Below are positions 25,849-34,097 of a stretch of 64,000 nucleotides of DNA, piece by piece. The position numbers and the translations under genes are program-made. Positions within the stretch are counted from its first letter, which is position 1. Each line of letters opens with the position of its first letter. This stretch comes from Nocardioides panzhihuensis (GTDB taxonomy: Bacteria; Actinomycetota; Actinomycetes; Propionibacteriales; Nocardioidaceae): positions 3,100,001 through 3,164,000 of the forward strand of contig NZ_JACBZR010000001.1 in the NCBI RefSeq assembly GCF_013408335.1, read 5' to 3'. The notes beneath the pieces are model-generated. The model saw only the letters and a list, made by a program, of their open reading frames with translations, did not search any database and was not told the DNA's origin.

Positions 25849-26129
25849 TGCACGCCTTCGGGTTCGCCGGTGGGTTCAGGACGCGGGGTGCGCTCGTCAC
25901 GGTAGGCGCCGACGCGCATCCACTCCACCCGGTCGTCCGGGGTGGCCTGGGTCAGGCAGGCGAGCTCGAGCGGGGACAGGAAGATCTGCTCGCCCGTCTC
26001 GACGTCCTCGACGAGCAGACGCGGGCCGTTGCCCGTGGTGTCCAGCGAGACGCGGACGACGGCGAACTCGTTGGCCAGCGTCGCCAGCTCCTGCCGGATG
26101 ACCGGGCGGATGCGCTCTTCCTGCGTCAT
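25845..26129 (-). CDS. Small protein of unknown function at the head of the operon
   Basis: A 94-residue acidic protein (from MTQEERIRP; ATG at 26127-26129). An in-frame GTG at 26150 would add 7 residues. It has no Cys ribbon and no membrane segment. A central LLVEDVETGEQIFLSPLELA segment looks like a small beta-rich domain. I do not recognise the family. It is the first gene of the 14-gene operon and is coupled (ATGA overlap) to the aldolase. It may be a third subunit or an assembly factor of the aldolase-DUF35 complex (inference). Confidence 0.7.
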   Translation of the reverse strand: MTQEERIRPVIRQELATLANEFAVVRVSLDTTGNGPRLLVEDVETGEQIFLSPLELACLTQATPDDRVEWMRVGAYRDERTPRPEPTGEPEGVQ

Positions 26130-26379
26130 TGCGTCTGCTGACCTACTCACTGGAACTCATTGGATCGATGGCTCTCATGTTTTATCGCATACGACTGTCA
26201 GAAACAACCCCCAGTGAAGCAATGGAGACAGACCGCGACGAGGTCCCAATGCCCGCCAAAGACTGGCCAAACAGGCGGAGCGACGGCAGACTACGACTGA
26301 GACGTACTATTAAGACGGAGTCGTCAGATTGAGACTCGCGCCACAGGCCGTGACGCACCCGATACCGGAAGGTTCACCG
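26130..26379. promoter_or_regulatory. Divergent promoter region of the upper and lower aromatic pathway operons
   Basis: A 250-bp intergenic region, AT-richer than its surroundings, between the upper operon (minus) and the meta-cleavage operon (plus). Related half-sites GACTGTCAGA (26193-26202) and GTCGTCAGAT (26320-26329) flank the centre. They resemble the CTGTCAGATT core at 4869-4878. No exact TGAC-N6-GTCA site is present, so control here may differ from the rest. Confidence 0.5.
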
Positions 26380-27294
26380 ATGAGCGAGACCACGTTGAGC
26401 ACCGCTACGACCACTCAGACCGCCACCGATCAGCCCGCGGACCACCGCAGCATCTGGGGATTCCTGCGTGAGCTCGACTTCCGGCAGGGCTTCGTCGAGG
26501 TCGGCGGCGTCCGCACCCGGTACGCCGAGGCCGGCTCCCCCGACCTGCCGGCGGTGATCATGCTGCACGGCACCGGCGGCCACTGGGAGACGTTCGCACC
26601 CAACCTGGCCGCGCTCTCCGAGCACTTCCACTGCATCGCCGTCGACATGGTCGGCAACGGCTTCTCCGAGAAGCCCGACTACGACTACGAGATCCCGGTC
26701 TACGTCCGCCAGGCCCTCGGCGTGCTCGACCACTTCGGCATCGAGAAGGCACACTTCATCGGAATGTCGCTGGGCGCATGGGTCTGCGCGGCCACCGCCG
26801 TATCCCACCCGGACCGAGTGGATCGGATGATCCTGATGTCGCCGGCCGGGCTGATCGCCACGGCCTCCAACATGGCCCGGATCCGGGCCGAGCGCACCGC
26901 CGCGGTGCAGAACCCGACCTGGGACTCGATCCACAAGGTCTTCGCCCATCTGATCGCCGAGGAGGCCAACCGCCTCCCCGACCTGATCGCGCTGCGCCAG
27001 GCGATCTACCGCCGCGACGACACCCGCGAGACCATCGACCGCCTGCTGATCCTGCAGGACGCCGAGGCTCGCGATCGCAACCTCATCCCCGAGGAGGCGT
27101 GGAAGACGATCCAGACCCCGACGCTCGTCGTCGCGGCGGGCAAGGACCACAGCGAATACATGAGCACGGCGCGCACCGTCTCTCGGCTCATCCCCGATTC
27201 CGACGTGCTCGAGATGCCCGGCGTGGCCCACTGGCCGCACTTCGAGGACCCGGCCACGTTCAACCCGGCCGCGATCGCCTTCCTGTCCAAGTGA
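26380..27294 (+). CDS. Alpha/beta hydrolase, meta-cleavage product hydrolase type
   Basis: A 304-residue MhpC/HsaD-like hydrolase. [12 protein letters not shown] forms the oxyanion region, and Ser130 in GMSLG is the nucleophile. Asp in AAGKDHSEY and His in [11 protein letters not shown] complete the triad. It should hydrolyse the C-C bond in a 2-hydroxy-6-oxo-dienoate ring-cleavage product. The ATG at 26380 follows GGAAGG; upstream codons lie in the promoter. It is followed by HpaH- and HpaI-type genes. It is divergent from the Rieske/aldolase operon, so ring hydroxylation and ring degradation are placed together. Confidence 0.88.
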   Translation: MSETTLSTATTTQTATDQPADHRSIWGFLRELDFRQGFVEVGGVRTRYAEAGSPDLPAVIMLHGTGGHWETFAPNLAALSEHFHCIAVDMVGNGFSEKPDYDYEIPVYVRQALGVLDHFGIEKAHFIGMSLGAWVCAATAVSHPDRVDRMILMSPAGLIATASNMARIRAERTAAVQNPTWDSIHKVFAHLIAEEANRLPDLIALRQAIYRRDDTRETIDRLLILQDAEARDRNLIPEEAWKTIQTPTLVVAAGKDHSEYMSTARTVSRLIPDSDVLEMPGVAHWPHFEDPATFNPAAIAFLSK

Positions 27295-27302
27295 GCGCCC
27301 CG

Positions 27303-28118
27303 ATGCTTCCCGAGACCATCGCCGAGTGCGCGCAGCGGCTCTACGAGGCCGAACAGGCTCGCAAGCCGATCCGTCAGCTCTCGCTGGACTTCCCCGAGAT
27401 GACGATCGAGGACGCGTACGCCGTGCAGCGCGCGCTCGTCGACCTGAAGGTCGCCGACGGCCGGGCCGTTCGGGGCCGCAAGATCGGGCTGACCTCGAAG
27501 GTCATGCAGCGGGCGGTCTCCATCGACGAGCCCGACTACGGGGCCATCTTCGACGACATGTTCTTCGACGACGGCGGCACGGTCCCGGCCGGCCGGTTCA
27601 TCCAGCCGCGGGTCGAGGTCGAGCTGGCCTTCGTGCTCGGTGCGGACCTGACCGGTCCCGGCGTCACGCTCTACGACGTGCTGCGCGCCAGCGAGTACGT
27701 CACCCCGGCACTGGAGATCCTCGACGCCCGGGTCCAGATGAGCGACCCGGAGACGGGCCACCTGCGTACCATCGTCGACACCATCGCCGACAACGCAGCC
27801 GATGCGGGCATCGTGCTCGGTGGCCGGGTCGTACGCCCGCACGACGTCGACCTGCGCTGGGTCTCCGCCCTGCTGCTGCGCAACGCCTCCATCGAGGAGT
27901 CGGGCGTCGCCGCCGCGGTGCTCAACCACCCCGCCAACGGCGTCGCCTGGCTGGCCAATCGGCTCGCGCCCCACGGGGTGTCGCTGCAGGCGGGCGAGGT
28001 GATCCTCGCCGGCTCGTTCACCAAGCCGGTCTTCGCCCTGCCTGGCGACACGTTCGTTGCCGACTACGGCCCGCTCGGCACCGTCTCGTGCGCCTTCGCC
28101 CGTGAGGAGCTGTCATGA
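27303..28118 (+). CDS. hpaH: 2-oxo-hept-3-enedioate/2-hydroxypentadienoate hydratase (HpaH family)
   Basis: A 271-residue hydratase. The motif [12 protein letters not shown] and [13 protein letters not shown] are diagnostic for the HpaH/MhpD/catechol lower-pathway family. Acidic metal ligands lie in the VEVELAFVL segment. The closest match by motif is HpaH of homoprotocatechuate degradation, with the same length class (about 267). It adds water to a 2-oxo-alkenoate to give a 4-hydroxy-2-oxo acid. ATG at 27303; the stop overlaps the next start. With the hydrolase upstream, a short monocarboxylic dienoate is the more likely substrate than the homoprotocatechuate dicarboxylate. Confidence 0.9.
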   Translation: MLPETIAECAQRLYEAEQARKPIRQLSLDFPEMTIEDAYAVQRALVDLKVADGRAVRGRKIGLTSKVMQRAVSIDEPDYGAIFDDMFFDDGGTVPAGRFIQPRVEVELAFVLGADLTGPGVTLYDVLRASEYVTPALEILDARVQMSDPETGHLRTIVDTIADNAADAGIVLGGRVVRPHDVDLRWVSALLLRNASIEESGVAAAVLNHPANGVAWLANRLAPHGVSLQAGEVILAGSFTKPVFALPGDTFVADYGPLGTVSCAFAREELS

Positions 28119-28870
28119 ACCGCTGGCTCGAACGACTCGGCGAGCGACCCCAGGCCGGGATGTGGATCGCATCGGGAAGCGCCTACACCGCGGAGATCTG
28201 CGCCGGTGCGGGCCTGGACTGGCTGATGCTCGACCAGGAGCACGTTCCCAACGACCTACGCTCGACGCTGGCCCAGCTCCAGGCGGTGGCCGCCTACCCG
28301 GTCGAGGTGCTGGTGCGCCCGGCCGTCTTCGACCCGGTCGCCATCAAGCAGCTCCTCGACCTCGGGGTGACCAACCTGATCGTGCCGATGATCGAGTCGG
28401 CCGACGAGGCCAGGGCCGTGGTCGCGGCCACGCGCTATCCACCCGAGGGGATCCGCGGGGTCGGCAGCGCGCTCGCACGAGCCTCGCAATGGAACCGGAT
28501 CTCCGACTATCTGACGACCGCGTCCACCACACTGAGCGTCACCGTCCAGGTGGAGTCGGCCGCCGGTCTCGACGCCCTGCCCCAGATCCTCGACGTCGAC
28601 GGGATCGATGGGGTCTTCATCGGGCCCGCCGACCTGGCCGCATCCCTCGGCCGCCTCGGCCAGCCCGAGCATCCCGATGTCGTCGCCACGATCGAGCGCA
28701 CGATCGCGACGATCGCCGCCTCAGGCAAGGCTGCCGGGGTCAACGCGTTCAACGAGACGATCGCCCGTCGCTACCTGGCCGCCGGCGCCCGCTTCGTCCT
28801 CGTCGGAGCTGACGTCACCCTGCTGGCCCGCGGCGCCGAAGGACTGGCGAAGCAGTATGGATCTCTTTGA
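28115..28870 (+). CDS. hpaI: 4-hydroxy-2-oxo-acid aldolase (HpaI/HpcH family)
   Basis: A 251-residue class II aldolase. His43, Arg68, Glu147 and Asp173 align by position with HpaI residues 45, 70, 149 and 175. The motif [15 protein letters not shown] is intact. It releases pyruvate and an aldehyde from a 4-hydroxy-2-oxo acid using a divalent metal. This yields a full hydrolase-hydratase-aldolase lower pathway here. No acylating aldehyde dehydrogenase (MhpF type) is present, so the aldehyde may go to one of the two ordinary aldehyde dehydrogenases. Confidence 0.92.
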   Translation: MNRWLERLGERPQAGMWIASGSAYTAEICAGAGLDWLMLDQEHVPNDLRSTLAQLQAVAAYPVEVLVRPAVFDPVAIKQLLDLGVTNLIVPMIESADEARAVVAATRYPPEGIRGVGSALARASQWNRISDYLTTASTTLSVTVQVESAAGLDALPQILDVDGIDGVFIGPADLAASLGRLGQPEHPDVVATIERTIATIAASGKAAGVNAFNETIARRYLAAGARFVLVGADVTLLARGAEGLAKQYGSL

Positions 28871-28886
28871 CCCCAGGACTGTTATC

Positions 28887-28900
28887 TGACGCTAATGTCA
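28887..28900. promoter_or_regulatory. Putative operator TGAC-N6-GTCA
   Basis: TGACGCTAATGTCA, an exact palindrome 59 bp upstream of the acyl-CoA dehydrogenase pair. It matches the copy at 40296-40309 at 13 of 14 positions. Confidence 0.62.
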
Positions 28901-28958
28901 CTTAGAGTGTTCCTATGTCCCCCGGACCGAGAGGGTCCGTTGCCTGGAAGGTCTGCCG

Positions 28959-30131
28959 ATGGATTTGGACTTCACGAAAGAACAGGTGGAGTTCCGTGAA
29001 CGGGTGCGCACCTGGCTCACCGAGAACAAGCCCCGCGAGCCCCGACCTCGCGACGACGCCGGAATACGCGAGTACGACCTCGCCTGGCAGCGTACGCAGT
29101 GGGAGGGCGGCTGGGCGGGCATCGCCTGGCCCACCGAGTACGGCGGTGGCGGGCTCACCCTGCTCCAGCAGCTGATCTGGTACGAGGAGTACGCCGCCCA
29201 GGGGTTCCCCGGCATCGACGCGTGCTTCGTCGGGCTCAGCCACGCCGGCCCGACCCTGATGCTGCGCGGCAACGAGGAGCAGAAGTCCTTCCACCTCCCT
29301 CGCATCCTCAAGGGCGAGGTGATCTGGTGCCAGGGCTTCTCCGAGCCCGAGGCCGGCTCCGACCTGGCCGCGCTGCGAACGAAGGCGGTCATCGACAACG
29401 ACCACCTGGTCGTCAACGGACAGAAGATCTGGACCAGCTCGGCCGCCTGCGCCGACTATCAGGAGCTGCTCGTACGCACCGACAGCACCGGGTCGAAGCA
29501 CCAGGGCATCACCTGGGTCATCTGCGACATGCACACCCCGGGGATCGAGGTCCGCCCGATCAGGACGATGGAGGGCGGCGCGGAGTTCTGCGAGGTCTTC
29601 TACGACGACGTACGCATCCCGCTGGCCAACGTCGTCGGCGACGTCGACGACGGGTGGAGCGTGGCCATGTCCACGCTCTCCTTCGAGCGCGGCACCGCGT
29701 TCACCGCCAACCAGGTCAGGCTCGCGAAGGTGGTCGAGGACCTCATCGACTTCTCCCGCGACCACACCGGACCCGACGGGCGCCGGCCGGCGATCGCCGA
29801 CGACGAGATCGCCCGCCGACTGGCCCGGGCACGCGCCTCGGTCGCGTCGCTGCGCGCGATGACGTACGTCGGCATCTGCCACACCATGAAGGCCGACACC
29901 CCAGGCCCGCGCGGCTCGATGCTGAAGCTCTACTACGCCGACCTGTGCAAGGAGATCGCCGCGCTGGCGATGGACATCGTCGGGGCCGACGCGCTGCGCG
30001 GCTCGTCGCGGTGGGACCAGCACGGCTGGGTGGGCAACTACTTCTACTCCTTCTCGCAGTCCATCGGCGGAGGCACCTCCGAGATCCAGCGCAACATCAT
30101 CGGGGAGCGCGTCCTCGGTCTGCCGCGATGA
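28959..30131 (+). CDS. Acyl-CoA dehydrogenase, large partner of a heteromeric pair
   Basis: A 390-residue FadE-type protein. The FAD motif FSEPEAGSDLA is normal. The usual Glu of the EGT motif is replaced; the segment reads SIGGGTSEIQ. It starts with the segment DFTKEQVEFRE common in actinobacterial steroid FadE proteins. It is followed by a shorter homologue, as in ChsE-type alpha2beta2 dehydrogenases of cholesterol side-chain oxidation. The two probably form one enzyme with a shared active site. RBS GGAAGG at 28946-28951. Substrate: a bulky CoA ester (inference). Confidence 0.88.
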   Translation: MDLDFTKEQVEFRERVRTWLTENKPREPRPRDDAGIREYDLAWQRTQWEGGWAGIAWPTEYGGGGLTLLQQLIWYEEYAAQGFPGIDACFVGLSHAGPTLMLRGNEEQKSFHLPRILKGEVIWCQGFSEPEAGSDLAALRTKAVIDNDHLVVNGQKIWTSSAACADYQELLVRTDSTGSKHQGITWVICDMHTPGIEVRPIRTMEGGAEFCEVFYDDVRIPLANVVGDVDDGWSVAMSTLSFERGTAFTANQVRLAKVVEDLIDFSRDHTGPDGRRPAIADDEIARRLARARASVASLRAMTYVGICHTMKADTPGPRGSMLKLYYADLCKEIAALAMDIVGADALRGSSRWDQHGWVGNYFYSFSQSIGGGTSEIQRNIIGERVLGLPR

Positions 30132-30155
30132 ACGGCACTAGGAAAGAGAGCTGAC

Positions 30156-31184
30156 ATGGACCTCCTCCCATCAGTTGACCAGCGCGAGCTCATCGCCGCG
30201 GCCACCGACTTCCTGGAGTCGCGGATGCCGATCGAGGCCATCCGGACACGCGACGGGCAGCCGTCCGCCGTCGACGCCGCGGCCTGGCGCGAAGGCGCCG
30301 AGATGGGCCTGCTCACCCTCGGCCTCGCCGAGGCGCACGGCGGCTCCGGCCTCGGCCTCGATGACGAGGCGCTCCTCTTCGCCGCCCTCGCGGAGCATCT
30401 GGCGCCCGGACCGTTCCTGGCCTCCACGCTCGCCGCCCGGGTCGCGGCCGGGTGCGGCGACACGGAGCTGGCCACGCGGATCGCCGACGGCTCTGCGATG
30501 GTCGGGCTCGCCGAGCTCCGCGGAGACGGCGAGATCGGGCCCGAGGGCATCAAGGGCACCTTCGACCTCATCGACTGCGTCGGTGTCGGCCAGGTCCTGC
30601 TCGTCACCGAACAGGGCGCCGCGATCGTCGAGACCGGCGACCTCGGCGAGATCGAGGAGCTGATCCCCTCCGATCCGGGCATCCGGCTGGCCACCGCGAA
30701 CGCGGCCGCGGCACCCGTACGCCACTGGCTGCCGAGCGAGGCCGACCCGATCTGGCTGCGAGCGGTCGTGCTGACCGCTGCCGGGCTGTCGGGGCTCGCC
30801 TCCGCGGTCACCACGATGGCCACCGAGCACGCGAAGCTGCGCGTGCAGTTCGGCCGCCCGATCGGTGTGCACCAGGCGATCAAGCACGCCTGTGCGGACA
30901 TGGCGGTGGCATCGGACGCGGCCATGTCGCAGACCCTCTTCGCCGCCGTCTGCGTCCAGACCGGACGCCCCGACGCGCTCTTCCAGGCCCTGGCCGCCAA
31001 GACGGTCGCCGCCAGAGCGGCCGTCGACAGCGCCGCTGCGACGATCCAGGTGCATGGCGGCATGGGCTACACCTACGAGCACGACGCGCATCTCTTCCTC
31101 AAGCGTGCCCACGTCATCAGCCATCTGTTCGGCGAGCCGACGCATGTCCTCGCCGAGCTTCTCGAGCAGGGAGCACCCCAGTGA
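30156..31184 (+). CDS. Acyl-CoA dehydrogenase, small partner of a heteromeric pair
   Basis: A 342-residue, shorter-than-normal homologue (normal about 380). The middle beta domain is reduced. The C-terminal helices keep VQFGRPIGVHQAIKH and IQVHGGMGYTYEHD, the FAD-contact region. The gene follows its partner by 24 bp (RBS AAAGAGAG). In heteromeric FadE systems neither chain works alone. Its stop overlaps the GTG start of the thiolase-fold gene. Confidence 0.85.
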   Translation: MDLLPSVDQRELIAAATDFLESRMPIEAIRTRDGQPSAVDAAAWREGAEMGLLTLGLAEAHGGSGLGLDDEALLFAALAEHLAPGPFLASTLAARVAAGCGDTELATRIADGSAMVGLAELRGDGEIGPEGIKGTFDLIDCVGVGQVLLVTEQGAAIVETGDLGEIEELIPSDPGIRLATANAAAAPVRHWLPSEADPIWLRAVVLTAAGLSGLASAVTTMATEHAKLRVQFGRPIGVHQAIKHACADMAVASDAAMSQTLFAAVCVQTGRPDALFQALAAKTVAARAAVDSAAATIQVHGGMGYTYEHDAHLFLKRAHVISHLFGEPTHVLAELLEQGAPQ

Positions 31185-32332
31185 ACCGCAGAGTCGCCAT
31201 CGCCGGTGTCGCGCTGTCCGACGTCGGCCGAGTGGATGACAAGAACCCCTACGAGCTGATGGGGCAGGCCAGCCGCCGGGCCCTGGCCGAGGCCGGGCTG
31301 CGCCCCGACCAGGTCGACGGGCTCGGCTCGACCAGCCAGGGCACGCTGCCCCCGACCGACGTCGCGGAGTACCTCGGCATCCGGCCACGCTGGATCGACT
31401 CGACCTCGGTCGGCGGCGCCTCCTGGGAGGTCATGCTCGCCCACGCGGCCGACGCGATCGCGGCCGGTCACGCCGACGTGGTGCTGCTGACGTACGGCTC
31501 CACGGCGCGCGCCGACCTGCGCAAGGGGCTTCGCACCGCCAACATCAACTGGGGCTCGCGCGGACCGCTGCAGTGGGAAGCGCCGTACGGGCACACGCTG
31601 ATCTCCAAGTACGCGATGGCGGCCCGTCGCCACATGCACGAGTACGGCACCACGATCGAGCAGCTCGCCGAGGTCGCCGTCTCGGCCCGGTTCAACGCCC
31701 AGGACAACCCCGAGGCGATGTACCGCGACCCGATCACGGTCGAGGACGTGCTCTCCGGTCCGATGATCGCCGACCCGTTCACCAAGCTGCACTGCTGCAT
31801 CCGCTCCGACGGCGGCGCCGCGGCCGTGCTCGTCGCCGAGGACCGGGTCGCCGACCTGCGCTCGGACCCGGTCTGGTTCCTGGGGGCGGGCGAGGCGACG
31901 TCGCACATGCTGACCTCCCAGTGGGAGGACATGACCGTCGGACCCGCCTCGGTCACCGGGCCCCTCGCCTTCCAGCGGGCCGGCCTGACCCCGGCCGACG
32001 TCGACGTCGCCGAGATCTACGACGCGTTCACCTACATGCTCCTGCTGACCATGGAGGACCTCGGTTTCTGCGAGAAGGGCGAGGGCGGCGCGTTCGTGGA
32101 GAAGGGCAACCTCCGCCTCGGCGGCAGCCTGCCGACCAACACCGACGGCGGCGGCCTCTCCGCCTGCCACCCCGGTCAGCGCGGGCTCTTCCTGATCGTC
32201 GAGGCCGTCCGCCAGCTGCGCGGCCAGTCCGGGCCACGGCAGGTCCCCGACGCCAAGATCGCGTGCGTCAGCGGCACGGGCGGCTGGTTCTGCTCCAGTG
32301 GCACCGTGCTGCTCGGCTCCGAGCGGCCATGA
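31181..32332 (+). CDS. Thiolase-fold lipid-transfer-type protein without nucleophile Cys
   Basis: A 383-residue thiolase-superfamily member. The nucleophile region reads STSVGGASWEV (no Cys). Tyr280 is in EIYDAFT, and the second aldolase tyrosine position carries His330 (LSACHPGQRG). It therefore is not a standard thiolase and may be a retro-aldolase variant or a C-C lyase with different residues. It begins at GTG 31181, overlapping the dehydrogenase stop, and ends in an ATGA overlap with a CoA ligase. No DUF35 is adjacent; the DUF35 at 37634 is the nearest candidate partner. Confidence 0.85.
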   Translation: MNRRVAIAGVALSDVGRVDDKNPYELMGQASRRALAEAGLRPDQVDGLGSTSQGTLPPTDVAEYLGIRPRWIDSTSVGGASWEVMLAHAADAIAAGHADVVLLTYGSTARADLRKGLRTANINWGSRGPLQWEAPYGHTLISKYAMAARRHMHEYGTTIEQLAEVAVSARFNAQDNPEAMYRDPITVEDVLSGPMIADPFTKLHCCIRSDGGAAAVLVAEDRVADLRSDPVWFLGAGEATSHMLTSQWEDMTVGPASVTGPLAFQRAGLTPADVDVAEIYDAFTYMLLLTMEDLGFCEKGEGGAFVEKGNLRLGGSLPTNTDGGGLSACHPGQRGLFLIVEAVRQLRGQSGPRQVPDAKIACVSGTGGWFCSSGTVLLGSERP

Positions 32333-33885
32333 CCACGGCCCCGGCTCGGAGCGCGGCGCCGCTGGAGGTCGCGGAGTTCGCCAGCACCCGGTCGCTGCTG
32401 GAAGCGGCTGCGAAGGCCTACGGCGAGCAGGACGCGTACGTCGAGCCCGACGGCTCGCGGATGAGCTTCGCGTCCTGGGCGGGTCGGGCACGCGCCGTCG
32501 CCGCGGCATTCGATGCCCGCGGCGTCGGCAAGGGCGATGTGGTCGCCCTGATGCTCCCCGCCGGGATCGACTACGCCGTCTGCTACGCCGCGGCGGCGAT
32601 GATCGGCGCGATCACCACCGGCCTCAACCCCCGGCTCGGGCCGCGCGAGGTCGCCGCCATCCTGACCAGGGCCGCGCCCGCGCTCGTGGTCCGCGACGAA
32701 GCGGCCCGGCTACCGCCGGTGCCCGACGGCATCGAGGTCCTGGCCCGCTCGGCGCTGCCGGGGGCGGATGCTGCGGCGTACGTCCCTGACGTCGAGGTCA
32801 CCCGCCAGGACCCGGTCGCGATCATCTTCACCAGCGGCACCACGGGGCTGCCGAAGGGCGCCTGGTTCGACGGCGACAACATGGCCGCCTTCTCCCGCGC
32901 CGCGGGGGTGATGAGCGCACCGTACGACCGGCGGCTGACCGCGACCCCGTTCGCGCACGCCGGCTACATGGCCAAGCTCTGGGACCAGCTCGTCTGGGGC
33001 ATCACGCTGGTCGCCTCCCCCATACCCTGGTCGGCCGCGCGAATGTACGAGGTGCTCCGCGCCGAGCGGATCACGGTCGGTGGCGGCGTACCCACGCAGT
33101 GGTCCAAGCTCCTCGACCAGTCCGGCGTGAGCCGCGAGACCCTCCCCCACCTGCGCGTCGGCATCGTCGCGACCGCCCCGGCGCCACCCGAGCTGGTCGA
33201 GCGCACCGCGGCCCGGATCGGCGTACCGCTGGTGGTGCGCTATGCGATGACCGAGTCGCCGACCATCTGCGGCACCGAGCCCGGCGACCCACCTGGCGTG
33301 CTGTTCCGCACCGTCGGCCGGCCCCAGGCCGGGGTCGCGGTCCGGGTCACCGACGAGGCCGGACACAGCGTGCCCGTCGGGAAGGTCGGCCGGGTCCGTG
33401 TGCTCAGCGACTGCGTCATGCGCGGCTACTGGCGAGAGCCGGAGCTGACCGCCGCCGCCTTCGACGAGGACGACTACCTGATCAGCAGCGACCTCGGCCG
33501 GTTCACCCCCGAGGGCAACCTGCAGCTGGTCGGGCGCACCGGCGACCTCTACATCCGCGGCGGGTTCAACGTCTACCCGCTCGAGGTCGAGAACGTCCTT
33601 GCCGACCACCCCCGAGTACGCCAGGTGGCGGTCGTCGGCGAGCCGACCCCCGTGATCGGCGAGACCGGAGTCGCCTTCGTCGTCCCAGCCGATCCCGCCG
33701 CCCCGCCGACGCTCGACGACCTGCGGGTGTGGAGCAAGGCGCGGCTGGCCGATTACAAGGCACCGGACCGGCTCGTGCTCCTCGAGGAGCTCCCCACGAC
33801 CGCGATGCAGAAGACCGACCGCGGCCAGCTGCGCGCCCATCTCCAGGCCCACCCCGCGGGCCCCCGTCCCACCAAGAAGGAGTGA
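32329..33885 (+). CDS. Acyl-CoA synthetase (AMP-forming)
   Basis: A 518-residue ANL-family CoA ligase. P-loop IFTSGTTGLPKG, MTES motif, LISSDLGRFTPEG, hinge GRTGDLYIRGGFNVYP and a C-terminal TAMQKTDRGQL lysine are intact. It activates an acid for the dehydrogenase pair and thiolase-fold protein upstream. It is coupled to both by short overlaps. Together they look like a side-chain shortening module comparable to FadD-FadE-Ltp of steroid degradation (inference). Confidence 0.9.
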   Translation: MTTAPARSAAPLEVAEFASTRSLLEAAAKAYGEQDAYVEPDGSRMSFASWAGRARAVAAAFDARGVGKGDVVALMLPAGIDYAVCYAAAAMIGAITTGLNPRLGPREVAAILTRAAPALVVRDEAARLPPVPDGIEVLARSALPGADAAAYVPDVEVTRQDPVAIIFTSGTTGLPKGAWFDGDNMAAFSRAAGVMSAPYDRRLTATPFAHAGYMAKLWDQLVWGITLVASPIPWSAARMYEVLRAERITVGGGVPTQWSKLLDQSGVSRETLPHLRVGIVATAPAPPELVERTAARIGVPLVVRYAMTESPTICGTEPGDPPGVLFRTVGRPQAGVAVRVTDEAGHSVPVGKVGRVRVLSDCVMRGYWREPELTAAAFDEDDYLISSDLGRFTPEGNLQLVGRTGDLYIRGGFNVYPLEVENVLADHPRVRQVAVVGEPTPVIGETGVAFVVPADPAAPPTLDDLRVWSKARLADYKAPDRLVLLEELPTTAMQKTDRGQLRAHLQAHPAGPRPTKKE

Positions 33886-33890
33886 GAGCC

Positions 33891-34085
33891 TTGCGCATCC
33901 ACATCGACATCGACCAGTGCGACGGTCAGGGACAGTGCAACCTCCAGGCCGCCGACCTGTACCTGATCGACGACGACGGCTTCGCCGCTCGCGCGGACTT
34001 CGAGGTGCCCGGCGGCTCCGAGGAGGCTGCGGAGCGCGGCGCCGCCAGCTGCCCGATGGCCGCCATCGACGTCCTGACGGACTGA
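33891..34085 (+). CDS. Small ferredoxin ([3Fe-4S]-type, P450-linked family)
   Basis: A 64-residue ferredoxin starting with TTG at 33891, with RBS AAGGAG at 33877-33882. The cysteines follow the short CDGQGQC and later CPMAAI pattern of single-cluster actinobacterial ferredoxins that feed P450s. It likely carries electrons from an FprB-type reductase to the P450 at 38904, or to the Rieske oxygenase. Confidence 0.85.
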   Translation: MRIHIDIDQCDGQGQCNLQAADLYLIDDDGFAARADFEVPGGSEEAAERGAASCPMAAIDVLTD

Positions 34086-34097
34086 CGGACTGACGTC

